Positions 17,906-26,643 of a stretch of DNA of 64,000 nucleotides are shown here, one piece after another. How positions within the stretch are numbered: the first letter of the stretch is position 1; the number at the start of each line of letters is the position of its first letter. The DNA is from Aminipila butyrica (lineage in GTDB: Bacteria > Bacillota > Clostridia > Peptostreptococcales > Anaerovoracaceae), in the NCBI RefSeq assembly GCF_010669305.1, contig NZ_CP048649.1, positions 1,798,001 through 1,862,000 of the forward strand. The letters run 5' to 3'. The translations under genes were made by a program, and so were the position numbers. Below the pieces are notes generated by a model that saw only the letters and a list, made by a program, of their open reading frames with translations, searched no databases and was not told the origin of the DNA.

Positions 17906-17940
17906 CTGCCTGGCAGCAAAGGCTGTTCAGGCAGTTTTTT
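17906..17940 (+). terminator. Terminator after pgsA
   Basis: CTGCCTG (17906-17912) pairs with CAGGCAG (17928-17934), followed by TTTTTT. Confidence 0.9.
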
Positions 17941-17967
17941 CTTGAAGCCGGGAAGGAGCGGTTGTGG

Positions 17968-18552
17968 ATGATGAGTGAATGGCAAATCAAAAGAGGGCTA
18001 CCAGTGGAGGCTATAGAGCTGGCCATCAACGGGGAGCCGCTAAAAGTAGAAAAAAGCAGTCGTCAGGGGTTTGCGGCGGAGTTACCTGTTCAGGTGGGCG
18101 GGATGCTGTTGGAGCGGGGGCTGACTATTGCCAGTGCGGAGTCCTGCACCGGAGGTATGTTTGCTCAAACGTTGACGGATATTCCAGGAATTTCGGCGGT
18201 TTTTGACCGAGGCATCGTCACCTACAGCAACCGGGCGAAGATGGAGGAATTGGGAGTCCGGCAGGGGACGCTGGCACAGTATGGGGCTGTCAGCGCCCAG
18301 ACGGCGGTGGAAATGGCCGAGGGCATCCAGCGGGTAGCCGGGACGCGAATCGGTGTGTCCGTGACGGGGGTAGCCGGTCCTGGCGGGGGCTCAGCAGAAA
18401 AACCGGTAGGTCTAGTATATGTCTGCGCTGTGTTGGATGAGAGACGCCTCTGCCGGGAGCTGAGGCTGAATGGAGATCGGACGGCCAACCGGACTGCTTC
18501 CATGTATCACATGTTTCACATGATTGGAGAATTGATAAAATTAAAGGGTTAG
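17968..18552 (+). CDS. CinA C-terminal domain / PncC-type amidohydrolase
   Basis: A 194-residue protein that is the stand-alone CinA_C (nicotinamide-nucleotide amidase) domain, expected to deamidate NMN in NAD salvage. Family motifs are TIASAESCTGGMF, the YSNRAKMEELGV segment, and GVSVTGVAGPGGG. The usual N-terminal molybdopterin-binding-like COG1058 domain is missing; instead there are about 45 unassigned residues. I chose ATG 17968, nine bases after GGAAGGAG; TTG 17962 and ATG 17971 are alternatives. It precedes recA as in many Firmicutes. Confidence 0.88.
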   Translation: MMSEWQIKRGLPVEAIELAINGEPLKVEKSSRQGFAAELPVQVGGMLLERGLTIASAESCTGGMFAQTLTDIPGISAVFDRGIVTYSNRAKMEELGVRQGTLAQYGAVSAQTAVEMAEGIQRVAGTRIGVSVTGVAGPGGGSAEKPVGLVYVCAVLDERRLCRELRLNGDRTANRTASMYHMFHMIGELIKLKG

Positions 18553-18644
18553 ATGAACTCAAAGAACTTGACTTGGAAAAAAATGTATATTAATATAAAG
18601 ATAATCCCGGGGGAAGTTTAATTGGAGATTTGCAGAAAAAGGTA

Positions 18645-18673
18645 TTGACCAAAGTTTGGAAATAGGGTATGAT
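18645..18673 (+). promoter_or_regulatory. Promoter for recA
   Basis: TTGACC at 18645-18650, 17-base spacer, TATGAT at 18668-18673, just upstream of the SOS box. Confidence 0.8.
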
Positions 18674-18680
18674 TAGTAAA

Positions 18681-18692
18681 GAACAAATGTTC
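18681..18692. promoter_or_regulatory. LexA (SOS) box at recA
   Basis: GAACAAATGTTC is a perfect GAAC-N4-GTTC Gram-positive LexA operator, positioned at the transcription start of recA. It implies a LexA elsewhere in the genome. Confidence 0.88.
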
Positions 18693-18714
18693 ACTAGGAT
18701 TAGGAGGGAAACAC

Positions 18715-19914
18715 ATGGCATCTAATGCGAAAAAGGAAGTTAATATAAATTTAAATAAGAACGAAAAAGAGGAGGCCTTGAAAGAGGCTCTGGCACAAAT
18801 TCAGAAGCAGTTTGGCAAGGGAGCTATCATGAAGCTGGGAGATGATTCGGCTAGATTGAATATCGAAGCCATCTCTACGGGATCGGCCAGCTTGGATATG
18901 GCCACTGGTATCGGCGGCATTCCTAGGGGCCGTATCGTTGAAATTTACGGACCAGAATCCTCTGGTAAGACGACCTTGACTCTGCACATCATTGCAGAAG
19001 CGCAGAAGGCTGGCGGTAAGGCGGCCTTTATCGATGCGGAGCATGCCTTAGATCCCGAATACGCGAAAAATCTGGGGGTAGATGTGGACGAACTGCTTGT
19101 CTCTCAGCCAGATACGGGTGAACAGGGGCTGGAAATCTGCGAGCTGCTGGTTCGCAGCGGCGCATTAGATGTAGTAGTAGTGGACTCGGTAGCCGCTTTG
19201 GTGCCGAAGACGGAAATTCAGGGGGAGATGGGCGACAGCCATGTGGGACTGCAAGCTCGACTCATGTCACAGGCCTTGAGAAAGCTCACAGGTAGTATCA
19301 ATAAATCCAACACCTCGGTGGTTTTTATCAACCAGCTTCGTGAAAAAATTGGGGTTATGTTTGGCAGTCCGGAGACCACTACAGGAGGTCGAGCCTTGAA
19401 GTTTTATTCCACCATGCGTCTGGATGTGCGGAAAATTGAAAGCATTAAATCCGGAGACGAGGTTTTGGGCAACCGAACTCGGGTGAAGATTGTCAAGAAT
19501 AAGGTGGCGCCACCTTTCAAACAGGCGGAGTTCGATATCATGTATGGAGCCGGTATCTCCAGAGAAGGAGATGTACTGGATTGTGCCGTAGATGCTAAAA
19601 TCATCGAAAAGGCAGGTTCCTGGTACAGCTTTGAAGGAAACCGCATCGGTCAGGGACGGGAAAATGTCAAGCAGTACCTGGGCGACAACCCAGAGATTCT
19701 GGTGAAAGTGGAAGAGCTGTTGAAAGAAAGTCTAAAGGCGAAGAAAGAAGAGCCGGCGGAAGAGAAAGAAGATGCCAAGAGCAAAGGAGGCAGAAAGAAA
19801 GCTTCTGCTGGCAAGGATTCAGAAAAAGAGGCCATGGCGGATGAACAAGCAGCGCTGGAAGCAGATTTAAACGAGCTTATGGTGGATGAAGATGGCGTGG
19901 TGCTGGAGCCTTAA
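18715..19914 (+). CDS. recA: Recombinase RecA
   Basis: ATP-dependent strand-exchange protein and LexA co-protease. Walker A GPESSGKT is at residues 79-86, the VVVDSVAALVPK Walker B region and the L2 loop (GSPETTTGGRALKF) are intact. At 399 residues it is longer than the core of about 350 because of a very acidic, lysine-rich tail. AGGAGGG precedes the ATG. It has its own SOS-controlled promoter; no recX follows. Confidence 0.98.
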   Translation: MASNAKKEVNINLNKNEKEEALKEALAQIQKQFGKGAIMKLGDDSARLNIEAISTGSASLDMATGIGGIPRGRIVEIYGPESSGKTTLTLHIIAEAQKAGGKAAFIDAEHALDPEYAKNLGVDVDELLVSQPDTGEQGLEICELLVRSGALDVVVVDSVAALVPKTEIQGEMGDSHVGLQARLMSQALRKLTGSINKSNTSVVFINQLREKIGVMFGSPETTTGGRALKFYSTMRLDVRKIESIKSGDEVLGNRTRVKIVKNKVAPPFKQAEFDIMYGAGISREGDVLDCAVDAKIIEKAGSWYSFEGNRIGQGRENVKQYLGDNPEILVKVEELLKESLKAKKEEPAEEKEDAKSKGGRKKASAGKDSEKEAMADEQAALEADLNELMVDEDGVVLEP

Positions 19915-19950
19915 TGTGAGAATTTTAATGAAATTTTCCAGAGAAAACAT

Positions 19951-19979
19951 TTGACAGAGCATGTCCTCTGTGGTATCAT
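19951..19979 (+). promoter_or_regulatory. Promoter for rplU-rpmA
   Basis: TTGACA at 19951-19956, 17-base spacer, TATCAT at 19974-19979. About 95 bases of leader follow, enough for an L21-type leader RNA, but I could not confirm one. Confidence 0.75.
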
Positions 19980-20075
19980 ATTTTATTGTAAGCCGCTCAG
20001 AAAAGGTTTGATAAAAGTAACGAAATCGTTGCTACCTATGGATGGCGAGACTGGATAGAGGAGGTAAGAAAACCA

Positions 20076-20441
20076 ATGTACGCAGTAATTGAAACAGGCG
20101 GAAAGCAGTACAGAGTCCAGGAAGGCGATGTAATCACTGTAGAAAAGCTGGATATCGCAGCTGGTGAAAAGATCACTTTCGATAAGGTACTCTTATTAAG
20201 TGACGGGGAGACCATTAAGGTGGGCGCTCCTTACGTAGAAAGCTGCAACGTAGCAGGAACTGTAGTGGAACACGGCAAAGGACAGAAGGTCATCATCTTC
20301 AAGTACAAGTCCAAAAAAGACTACAGAAAGAAGCAGGGACATAGACAGCCTTATACGATGATCAAGATTGAAAAGGTTTCTGCTAGAAAAGCTAGAAAGA
20401 CCAAGGCAGCAGCGGAAGCTGAAGAAGCAGTAGCAGAATAA
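20076..20441 (+). CDS. rplU: 50S ribosomal protein L21
   Basis: Large-subunit protein. It has the usual MYAVIETGGKQYRVQEGD start and the KKDYRKKQGHRQPYTMIKI block, with an Ala/Glu-rich tail extending it to 121 residues. GAGGAGG precedes the ATG. The next gene is rpmA, with no prp (ysxB) gene between them. Confidence 0.97.
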   Translation: MYAVIETGGKQYRVQEGDVITVEKLDIAAGEKITFDKVLLLSDGETIKVGAPYVESCNVAGTVVEHGKGQKVIIFKYKSKKDYRKKQGHRQPYTMIKIEKVSARKARKTKAAAEAEEAVAE

Positions 20442-20526
20442 TTCATAGAAGCCGATCATCGATAAGTTCGCTTATCATATGGGCTGAGAAATCAGCCGGG
20501 CAGAACAGAAAAAAGGAGGTGTGGTC

Positions 20527-20787
20527 ATGGCAAGTAAGAAGGGAGTAGGTAGCTCCAAAAATGGTCGCGATAGTGAGTCCAAACGATTAGGAGTCAAGAG
20601 AGGCGATGGTCAGTACGTAAGCGCTGGCAGCATCCTGGTTAGACAGAGAGGAACAAAGTTCCACCCTGGTAACAACGTAGGCATTGGCGGAGATGATACT
20701 TTATTTGCTAAGATTGACGGAGCTGTAAAGTTCGAAAGATATGACAAAACAAGAAAGCAAGTAAGCGTTTATCCAAAAGAAGCGTAA
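20527..20787 (+). CDS. rpmA: 50S ribosomal protein L27 (no cleavable leader)
   Basis: An 86-residue protein whose N-terminus reaches the peptidyl-transferase centre. ATG 20527 sits seven bases after AAAAAAGGAGGT, giving MASKKGVGSSKNGRDS. Most Firmicute L27 proteins start about nine residues earlier and are cleaved after an FFA motif by Prp. Upstream codons in this frame run into a TGA without any leader-like sequence, so this L27 is of the directly mature kind. The absence of prp in the 85-base gap agrees. Confidence 0.97.
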   Translation: MASKKGVGSSKNGRDSESKRLGVKRGDGQYVSAGSILVRQRGTKFHPGNNVGIGGDDTLFAKIDGAVKFERYDKTRKQVSVYPKEA

Positions 20788-20795
20788 CGAATGGA

Positions 20796-20823
20796 AAGCC
20801 CCTATTTATCATAGGGGCTTTTA
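20796..20823 (+). terminator. Terminator after rpmA
   Basis: AAGCCCCTAT (20796-20805) pairs with ATAGGGGCTT (20811-20820), then TTTT. Confidence 0.9.
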
Positions 20824-20900
20824 AAGTAGTTAAGCTGATTTTCGAAAGAGGAGCTTCAGGGGGAGTGCATCTCCCATATAGAGGAAGGAGAGGCTCAGGA

Positions 20901-22199
20901 ATGTTTGTAGATAGAGCCAGAATAACCATCAAATCAGGCAAAGGCGGGGATGGCGCTGTAACCTTTAGAAGAGAACCATTCGTTCCAGAAGGCGGTCCAG
21001 ATGGAGGCGATGGCGGCAAGGGCGGCGACGTCGTATTCATGGCTGATGCCAGCCTGCGGACCTTGATGGATTTTAGGTATAAGAGAAAGTACGAAGCAGA
21101 AAGTGGCCAAAATGGCATGAAGAAGAAGCGGTTTGGTAAAAAGGGAGAAGACCTTATCATCAAGGTTCCCCCTGGAACCGTAGTCATAGATGAAGAATCC
21201 GGACTGGTGATGAGAGATTTGCTGAAGGCGGGAGACCGATTTGTGGCAGCTAGAGGCGGTAAAGGCGGCAAAGGAAATGTCAACTTTAAGAACTCTGTAC
21301 GTCAGGCTCCCAACTTTGCAGAAGGCGGCGGCTTTGCTAAAGAAAGAAGTGTGGTATTGGAGCTGAAGTTGATTGCTGACGTGGGCTTGGTAGGCTTCCC
21401 TAATGTAGGGAAATCCACCATCCTGTCCGTATCTACGAATTCCAATCCTAAGATTGCCAATTACCACTTTACTACTATTACACCCAATCTGGGCGTGGTG
21501 TCCATTTTCGATGACGGTTTTGTCATGGCAGACATTGCGGGCATCATCGAAGGAGCTCACGAAGGGGCTGGTTTGGGACATGAGTTTTTAAAGCACATTG
21601 AAAGAACGAAAGTTCTCATCCATGTAGTAGATATATCTGGCTCCGAGGGACGGAATCCCATTGAGGATTTTGACAAGATTAATCTGGAGCTGAGTCTGTA
21701 CAATGAGAAACTTTCTAAAAAGCCTCAGATTGTAGCAGCCAACAAGATGGATATGGTGGACGAGGAAGACGAAGCCTATTTGGCTTTTAAAGAATATGTG
21801 GAGGCCAAAGGCATTAAAGTATTCCCTATATCTGCCCCGATTAATGTAGGTATTCACGAGCTGCTGGCGGCGGCTGCGGCCTTGTTGAACAAGTTGGCGC
21901 TGGAGCAGCCGGAAGAAGAGGAAGAATATCAGTTCTTCGACTTTGACCGCGATGATGTGGAAGAGGACTTCAAGGAGATTTATACTTCTGTAGAGGAAGA
22001 TGGAACCTATGTGGTTTCGGGAAAACAGTTGAGAAAGATTTTCGATTCCACCAATTTCAACGACAGCGGTTCGCTGCGCTACCTGTATAAGTATATCGAG
22101 AAAAAGGGTGCGCTAGCCGCGTTGAAAGACATCGGCCTGGAAGAGGGCGACACCATAAAGATATTCGATTATGAATTTGAATATTTCGAGGAATATTGA
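20901..22199 (+). CDS. obgE: GTPase ObgE/CgtA
   Basis: An essential GTPase in 50S assembly and stress signalling. The glycine-rich Obg fold (residues 1-158, GGPDGGDGGKGGDV) is followed by the G domain with GFPNVGKST, the DIAGIIEGAH switch and NKMD, and then the C-terminal OCT domain. I start it at ATG 20901 (MFVDRARI); the longer frame from 20865 adds residues foreign to the family. 432 residues is normal. Confidence 0.96.
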   Translation: MFVDRARITIKSGKGGDGAVTFRREPFVPEGGPDGGDGGKGGDVVFMADASLRTLMDFRYKRKYEAESGQNGMKKKRFGKKGEDLIIKVPPGTVVIDEESGLVMRDLLKAGDRFVAARGGKGGKGNVNFKNSVRQAPNFAEGGGFAKERSVVLELKLIADVGLVGFPNVGKSTILSVSTNSNPKIANYHFTTITPNLGVVSIFDDGFVMADIAGIIEGAHEGAGLGHEFLKHIERTKVLIHVVDISGSEGRNPIEDFDKINLELSLYNEKLSKKPQIVAANKMDMVDEEDEAYLAFKEYVEAKGIKVFPISAPINVGIHELLAAAAALLNKLALEQPEEEEEYQFFDFDRDDVEEDFKEIYTSVEEDGTYVVSGKQLRKIFDSTNFNDSGSLRYLYKYIEKKGALAALKDIGLEEGDTIKIFDYEFEYFEEY

Positions 22200-22206
22200 T
22201 GGAAGG

Positions 22207-22236
22207 CAGGCAGTTCCCAAAGAACTGCCTGTTTTT
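22207..22236 (+). terminator. Terminator after obgE
   Basis: CAGGCAGTTC (22207-22216) pairs exactly with GAACTGCCTG (22222-22231), then TTTTT. Confidence 0.93.
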
Positions 22237-22352
22237 ATCTGAGGGAAAAGTTGTTTTCAACCGTTTTGGTGGAAATGGTGCCGCTACTTTTGGTCTGGGA
22301 CACATGTTTTCCAACCTGTCTGCGTATAAATAAAGGATAGGGGGGAAGGTAT

Positions 22353-22595
22353 ATGGTAATCGGAAAACAGATTTTAATTTGCACGGTTGTGGGGGTACTT
22401 TTTGCCGCCGGTCAAAGTTCGTCGGATCAGCGGGTGGCGAATATTATAGGCAAAGCCCAGCAGGTAGTGTGCAGGGATTACACCGTTTCGGAGGTAAAGT
22501 CAGCCTGCTTTCAGGCGGCTTCTGGGGTGGAAAAGGCTACCGGTCGGCTGAAAAATGCTGCCCGGTATGTGGAAGAAACCATGGTCAGTCTGTAG
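22353..22595 (+). CDS. Small protein with N-terminal hydrophobic segment, unknown
   Basis: An 80-residue predicted protein I do not recognise. Residues about 6-20 (ILICTVVGVLFAAG) form a signal or anchor helix; the remainder is a helical, mildly basic stretch with two cysteines. A GGGGGAAGG ribosome site precedes the ATG, supporting real translation. It lies alone between the obgE terminator and an HD-domain gene, with no strong functional clue. A competing overlapping frame on the same strand has no ribosome site. Confidence 0.55.
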   Translation: MVIGKQILICTVVGVLFAAGQSSSDQRVANIIGKAQQVVCRDYTVSEVKSACFQAASGVEKATGRLKNAARYVEETMVSL

Positions 22596-22681
22596 CGAGA
22601 TGTGTTATGATATGGTAGAATAAATCCAGCATAGAGAAAAACACGGGGACTTGTTCCCCAGGGAAAGGTTTGGTTACACAT

Positions 22682-23209
22682 ATGGGACGCAACTATTTAA
22701 CGACAGAAGAATGTTTGGACTTGCTGGAGCAGTATCATACCCCTCCTCATGTAATTCGTCATTGTCAGGCTGTAGCCCAGGCTGCGGTCCTGCTGGCAGA
22801 GGCATTAAACGAAAAGGGCAGCCGACTGGACGTGCCTCTGGTTCAAAGTGCAGCCCTGATTCATGATATTGCCAGAACAGAGGAGCACCACGAGATCAAG
22901 GGGGCAGAGATTGCCCGAAATCTGGGATATTCTCAAATAGCGGATATTATTTACGTCCATATGAATTACGATATGAAAAAAGAAGTAGATCAATTGACAG
23001 AGGTAGACATGGTTTGCTTTGGAGACCGGGTGGTGAAGGAAGATCATTATGTGGGCTTGGCGGAGCGGATGGATTATGTCGTACAAAAGGCTAAAAATCA
23101 CCCTGGGGCAGAGGAACGAATCCGCAGCAAACAAGCGGAAACGCAAGTTCTTTTATCGAAGATTGAAGAACATCTAGGCATGACCATCGATGAACTGATG
23201 AAAAGATAA
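22682..23209 (+). CDS. HD-domain phosphohydrolase
   Basis: A 175-residue metal-dependent phosphohydrolase of the HD superfamily. Histidines fit the motif: HVIRHCQAV near residue 25, LIHDIAR (the HD pair) near 62, HH in EEHHEIKGA, and a later D (CFGDRVV). Similar small HD proteins act on nucleotides or cofactors; the substrate here is unknown. It is not a clear YqeK. The start is uncertain: ATG 22682 is 13 bases from GGGAAAGG, and TTG 22670 would add four residues. Confidence 0.8.
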   Translation: MGRNYLTTEECLDLLEQYHTPPHVIRHCQAVAQAAVLLAEALNEKGSRLDVPLVQSAALIHDIARTEEHHEIKGAEIARNLGYSQIADIIYVHMNYDMKKEVDQLTEVDMVCFGDRVVKEDHYVGLAERMDYVVQKAKNHPGAEERIRSKQAETQVLLSKIEEHLGMTIDELMKR

Positions 23210-23238
23210 AACTATTCAAGGAAGGGACCAATTTTTTA

Positions 23239-25080
23239 ATGAACGCACATTTAGATAATATACTGAAAAGGGTTGAAAAGCCGGCTAGATACATCGGCGG
23301 CGAGCTAAACTCTGCTAATAAGCCGATAAAGCCGGACATGCTGCGGTTTTGCTTTGCTTTTCCGGATACCTATGAAATAGGCATGTCTTATCTAGGCATG
23401 CAGATTTTGTATCATATCTTAAATAAAGAGGAACATATTTTCTGCGAACGGACTTTCTGTCCTGGACTAGACATGGAACAACTTTTGCGGGAGGAAAACA
23501 TGCCGCTGTTCACCCTAGAGACGAAAACGCCTGTTCGAGAGATGGATTTTTTGGGGTTCACCCTCCAATATGAACTGTCGTTCACCAATGTTCTGAACAT
23601 TTTAGATTTGAGTGGGCTGCCGCTGAGACGGCAGGACCGAGATGACTCCTGTCCCATCGTCATTGCAGGAGGCCCTTGTGCCTATAATCCGGAACCGTTG
23701 GCGGACATTGTGGATATTTTTCTGGTAGGTGACGGAGAAGTCTTGCTCCCGCAGCTCTTTGGGGAATACCGACTGTCTCAGGCAGCGGGTGAAAGCCGGG
23801 AAGACTTTTACAAGCGGGCGGTAAAACTGCAAGGGGTATACATCCCTAAGTTTTATGAGCCAGTTTATGGAGAAGATGGACAGATTATCCGGGTGGACAA
23901 GCTGTATGAGGAGGCTCCAGATCGAATTTTGCGAGCCATCCTGCCTGAGCTAGAATCCGCAGAATTCCCTGTAAACCCGATTGTTCCTTTCATTGAAACG
24001 GTCCACGATCGAGCGGTGGTGGAGACTTTTCGTGGTTGTACCCGAGGCTGCCGATTCTGTCAGGCGGGTATGATTTACCGGCCCGTGCGGGAGCGGAGTA
24101 TGATGCGGATTCAGGAACTGGCGGAAAAACAGCTAGCCAATACCGGACATGAGGAATTGTCCCTGTTGTCTCTGTCTACCAGCGATTATTCACGTTTTGA
24201 GGAATTAGCCGGGGGACTTATGAGCATGTGCAAGAATAGCAATGTTTCCTTGTCTTTGCCGTCTCTGCGGCTGGATTCTTTTTCCTTCAAGGTATTAGAG
24301 GAAATACAAGGCTATAAGAAGTCGGGGCTGACCTTTGCGCCGGAAGCTGGTTCTCAGCGGTTGCGAGATGTAATTAACAAGGGTATCACCGAAGAGGATA
24401 TTTACCATGCCGTAGAGCAGGCCTTGGAATTGGGTTGGAAGAACATCAAGCTATATTTTATGAGTGGACTGCCGGAAGAGACCTTTGAAGACTTGGATGG
24501 CATCTGCCGCATTGCTGCTGATATTGTGGAGATGAACCGAAACATTAACGGCAAGGGACGCTTTAATGTCACTGTCAGCGTGTCTAATTTTGTTCCTAAG
24601 GCACATACGCCTTTTCAGTGGATGGCCCAAGATTCCGCAGAGCAGTTTCGAGAGAAACATTTTCACCTGAAGGATCAGCTGCGTCCAATGCGGGGAGTCA
24701 CCTTTAACTACCACAGTACGGAAACCAGCGTGCTGGAGGCGGTGTTTGCCAGAGGAGACCGACGGACTGGCAAGGCCTTGATTCGGGCCTTTGAGCTGGG
24801 TTGCAAGTTTGATGGCTGGACGGAACACTTCAAGTATTCAACTTGGATGCAGGCCTTTGAAGAAACAGGAGTGGATAAAGATTTCTATACAGTCAGAGAG
24901 CGAAGCTATGAGGAGATTCTTCCATGGGATATCATTGACAGCGGTATCAGCAAGGCCTTTCTGATAGCAGAAAACGAGCGAGCGAAGAAGGCGGAAACCA
25001 CTCAGGATTGCCGGAAGGGTTGTGTTGGCTGTGGGATGAATCAGCATGTTCCGTGTGAAATGGAGGGTATCAATGGCTAA
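23239..25080 (+). CDS. TIGR03960-family radical SAM protein
   Basis: A 613-residue radical-SAM protein with an N-terminal cobalamin-binding-like region (PDTYEIGMSYLGMQILYHIL) and the radical-SAM cysteines in RGCTRGCRFCQAG near residue 265. It has a C-terminal cysteine-rich end (CRKGCVGCGMN). The family is widespread in anaerobes, of unknown reaction, and nearly always adjoins a DUF2344/TIGR03936 gene, which overlaps its end by 8 bases here. The pair often lies beside rplU, as it roughly does in this window. Confidence 0.9.
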   Translation: MNAHLDNILKRVEKPARYIGGELNSANKPIKPDMLRFCFAFPDTYEIGMSYLGMQILYHILNKEEHIFCERTFCPGLDMEQLLREENMPLFTLETKTPVREMDFLGFTLQYELSFTNVLNILDLSGLPLRRQDRDDSCPIVIAGGPCAYNPEPLADIVDIFLVGDGEVLLPQLFGEYRLSQAAGESREDFYKRAVKLQGVYIPKFYEPVYGEDGQIIRVDKLYEEAPDRILRAILPELESAEFPVNPIVPFIETVHDRAVVETFRGCTRGCRFCQAGMIYRPVRERSMMRIQELAEKQLANTGHEELSLLSLSTSDYSRFEELAGGLMSMCKNSNVSLSLPSLRLDSFSFKVLEEIQGYKKSGLTFAPEAGSQRLRDVINKGITEEDIYHAVEQALELGWKNIKLYFMSGLPEETFEDLDGICRIAADIVEMNRNINGKGRFNVTVSVSNFVPKAHTPFQWMAQDSAEQFREKHFHLKDQLRPMRGVTFNYHSTETSVLEAVFARGDRRTGKALIRAFELGCKFDGWTEHFKYSTWMQAFEETGVDKDFYTVRERSYEEILPWDIIDSGISKAFLIAENERAKKAETTQDCRKGCVGCGMNQHVPCEMEGING

Positions 25081-25759
25081 ATATGTATTAAAGTTCTCCA
25101 AGGAAGGCTTTTTTAAATACACTTCTCACCTGGATCTGATGCGTTTTTTCAAGCGAAGCTTCAAGCGGGCGGGTATTCCCTTGGACTATTCCCAGGGATT
25201 TAATCCGCACCCAAAGATGAGCTTTGCGCAGCCGCTTTCCTTAGGCTATTCCAGCCAGTATGAGCTATTAGAGTTTGAGACTTCTGCCAGTTTGTCTGCG
25301 GCTGAAATCAGTGAAAGACTGCAAGCTATTTTGCCGGCTGGGCTGACTATCTCTGCTTGCGGGGAGTATCAGCAGGAGGGCAAGTCTCTAGCTGCCCTGA
25401 CTCAGGCAGCGGAATATCTAATCGCTATCCCCCTGCCAGAAGCGGAGTTGAAAGGCAGAACGGACCGGCAGCTCTGTGAGGACTTTCTGGCCCAGGAGCA
25501 GATTCTGGCAAAGAAGCAAAAAAAGAAATCTAAAGAGTGGGTGGATATGGATATTAAGCCTAAAATCATCCAGTTGGAACTTTCCTTTGCTGGCGAACAA
25601 CTGTTTGCGCATGCCAAGCTGGATGCAGGCAGCGACTCCAACCTGAGCCCTGAATTGCTTATCGAAGCGTTGCTGGGGTTCCTCCAAGCCCAAGTATCCC
25701 GATATGATATTGAGGTTTTACGAAAGAAACTCTTTTTCAGCAATAAATTTTCCATATAA
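25073..25759 (+). CDS. DUF2344 (TIGR03936) protein
   Basis: A 228-residue partner of the preceding radical-SAM protein, sometimes found fused to it. The FSKEGFFKYTSHLDLMRFF opening and the YSQGFNPHPKMSFAQPLSLG block are diagnostic. ATG 25073 has GGAGGG 7 bases upstream and overlaps the previous stop codon, indicating translational coupling. The function is unknown; a tRNA or rRNA modification role has been suggested for the pair only from context. Confidence 0.9.
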   Translation: MAKYVLKFSKEGFFKYTSHLDLMRFFKRSFKRAGIPLDYSQGFNPHPKMSFAQPLSLGYSSQYELLEFETSASLSAAEISERLQAILPAGLTISACGEYQQEGKSLAALTQAAEYLIAIPLPEAELKGRTDRQLCEDFLAQEQILAKKQKKKSKEWVDMDIKPKIIQLELSFAGEQLFAHAKLDAGSDSNLSPELLIEALLGFLQAQVSRYDIEVLRKKLFFSNKFSI

Positions 25760-25773
25760 TACCAAAATTTCTG

Positions 25774-25802
25774 TTGACACCCATAAATATTCAGTGTAAA
25801 AT
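25774..25802 (+). promoter_or_regulatory. Promoter for the comEA-spoIVB run
   Basis: TTGACA at 25774-25779, 17-base spacer, TAAAAT at 25797-25802. Confidence 0.8.
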
Positions 25803-25853
25803 AAAGTAAAAATACACAATAAATGCATTTATTTTTTACAGGGGAGGTATGGG

Positions 25854-26603
25854 ATGAAATGTTTTTTAAACCGGGATTATGTAGAGAATTTTGTTCGTTA
25901 TCACAAAAAGGAGATTGTGAAGGTAGCCATAGGCTTTAGCTTGTTTATGGCTGCTTTTTTTGTTTTTTGCTTTCGGGACAGTGAGGAAAAACAGGAGGAA
26001 TTCAGCCTGATAAGCGGATCCAGTCAGCAGGTACAAGAAAACGAAGTAGAGAGGGACTCTGTGACGGTTGCCGGGATCCAGGAAGAAGTTGTATCAGAAA
26101 AGCCAAAGAAAATTTACATTGATATCAGCGGGGCAGTGGAAAAGCCTTATGTTTATGAGATGCAGGAGGGGGACCGCGTTTACGAAGCCATTGCCTTGGC
26201 TGGCGGACTGTTGGCGGATGCAGATATCAGCACCTTAAATCTGGCGCAGGCACTAAAGGATGAGGACAAAATCACCATCTACACCAAAGAGCAGATTCAA
26301 AAGGGACAGACAGAAATGCCCATCCAAAAGGGAGAGAATTCTGGGATAACAAATGGCGGCAGTTCCAGTCAACCAGCATCTGGGAGCCAAGCCGGACTAA
26401 GAAATTCTTCAGGAATGGTCAATCTGAATACCGCCAATTCAGAAGCCCTACAGACCATAAATGGGATTGGACCCTCTACGGCAGAAAAGATTCTTGTTTA
26501 TCGGACAGAACACGGTTCCTTTAAAAAAATCGAAGAGCTGATGAATGTCAGCGGAATAGGAGAAAAAACCTTTGCCAAACTAAAAGATAAAATTACGGTT
26601 TAA
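25854..26603 (+). CDS. comEA: ComEA family DNA-binding protein
   Basis: Membrane-anchored DNA receptor of the competence apparatus. One N-terminal helix (about residues 24-43) anchors it; a SLBB domain (KIYIDISGAVEKPYVYEM to KITIYT, about 83-145) and a Ser/Gly-rich linker lead to a C-terminal helix-hairpin-helix pair (VNLNTANSEALQTINGIGPS, ISGIGEK-like VSGIGEKTF). At 249 residues it is typical. comEB/comEC are not adjacent, so full DNA uptake cannot be inferred. Confidence 0.92.
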   Translation: MKCFLNRDYVENFVRYHKKEIVKVAIGFSLFMAAFFVFCFRDSEEKQEEFSLISGSSQQVQENEVERDSVTVAGIQEEVVSEKPKKIYIDISGAVEKPYVYEMQEGDRVYEAIALAGGLLADADISTLNLAQALKDEDKITIYTKEQIQKGQTEMPIQKGENSGITNGGSSSQPASGSQAGLRNSSGMVNLNTANSEALQTINGIGPSTAEKILVYRTEHGSFKKIEELMNVSGIGEKTFAKLKDKITV

Positions 26604-26643
26604 AACTGGGTTTTCTGTTAAAACTATCCCTAGAGGTGGTTTT

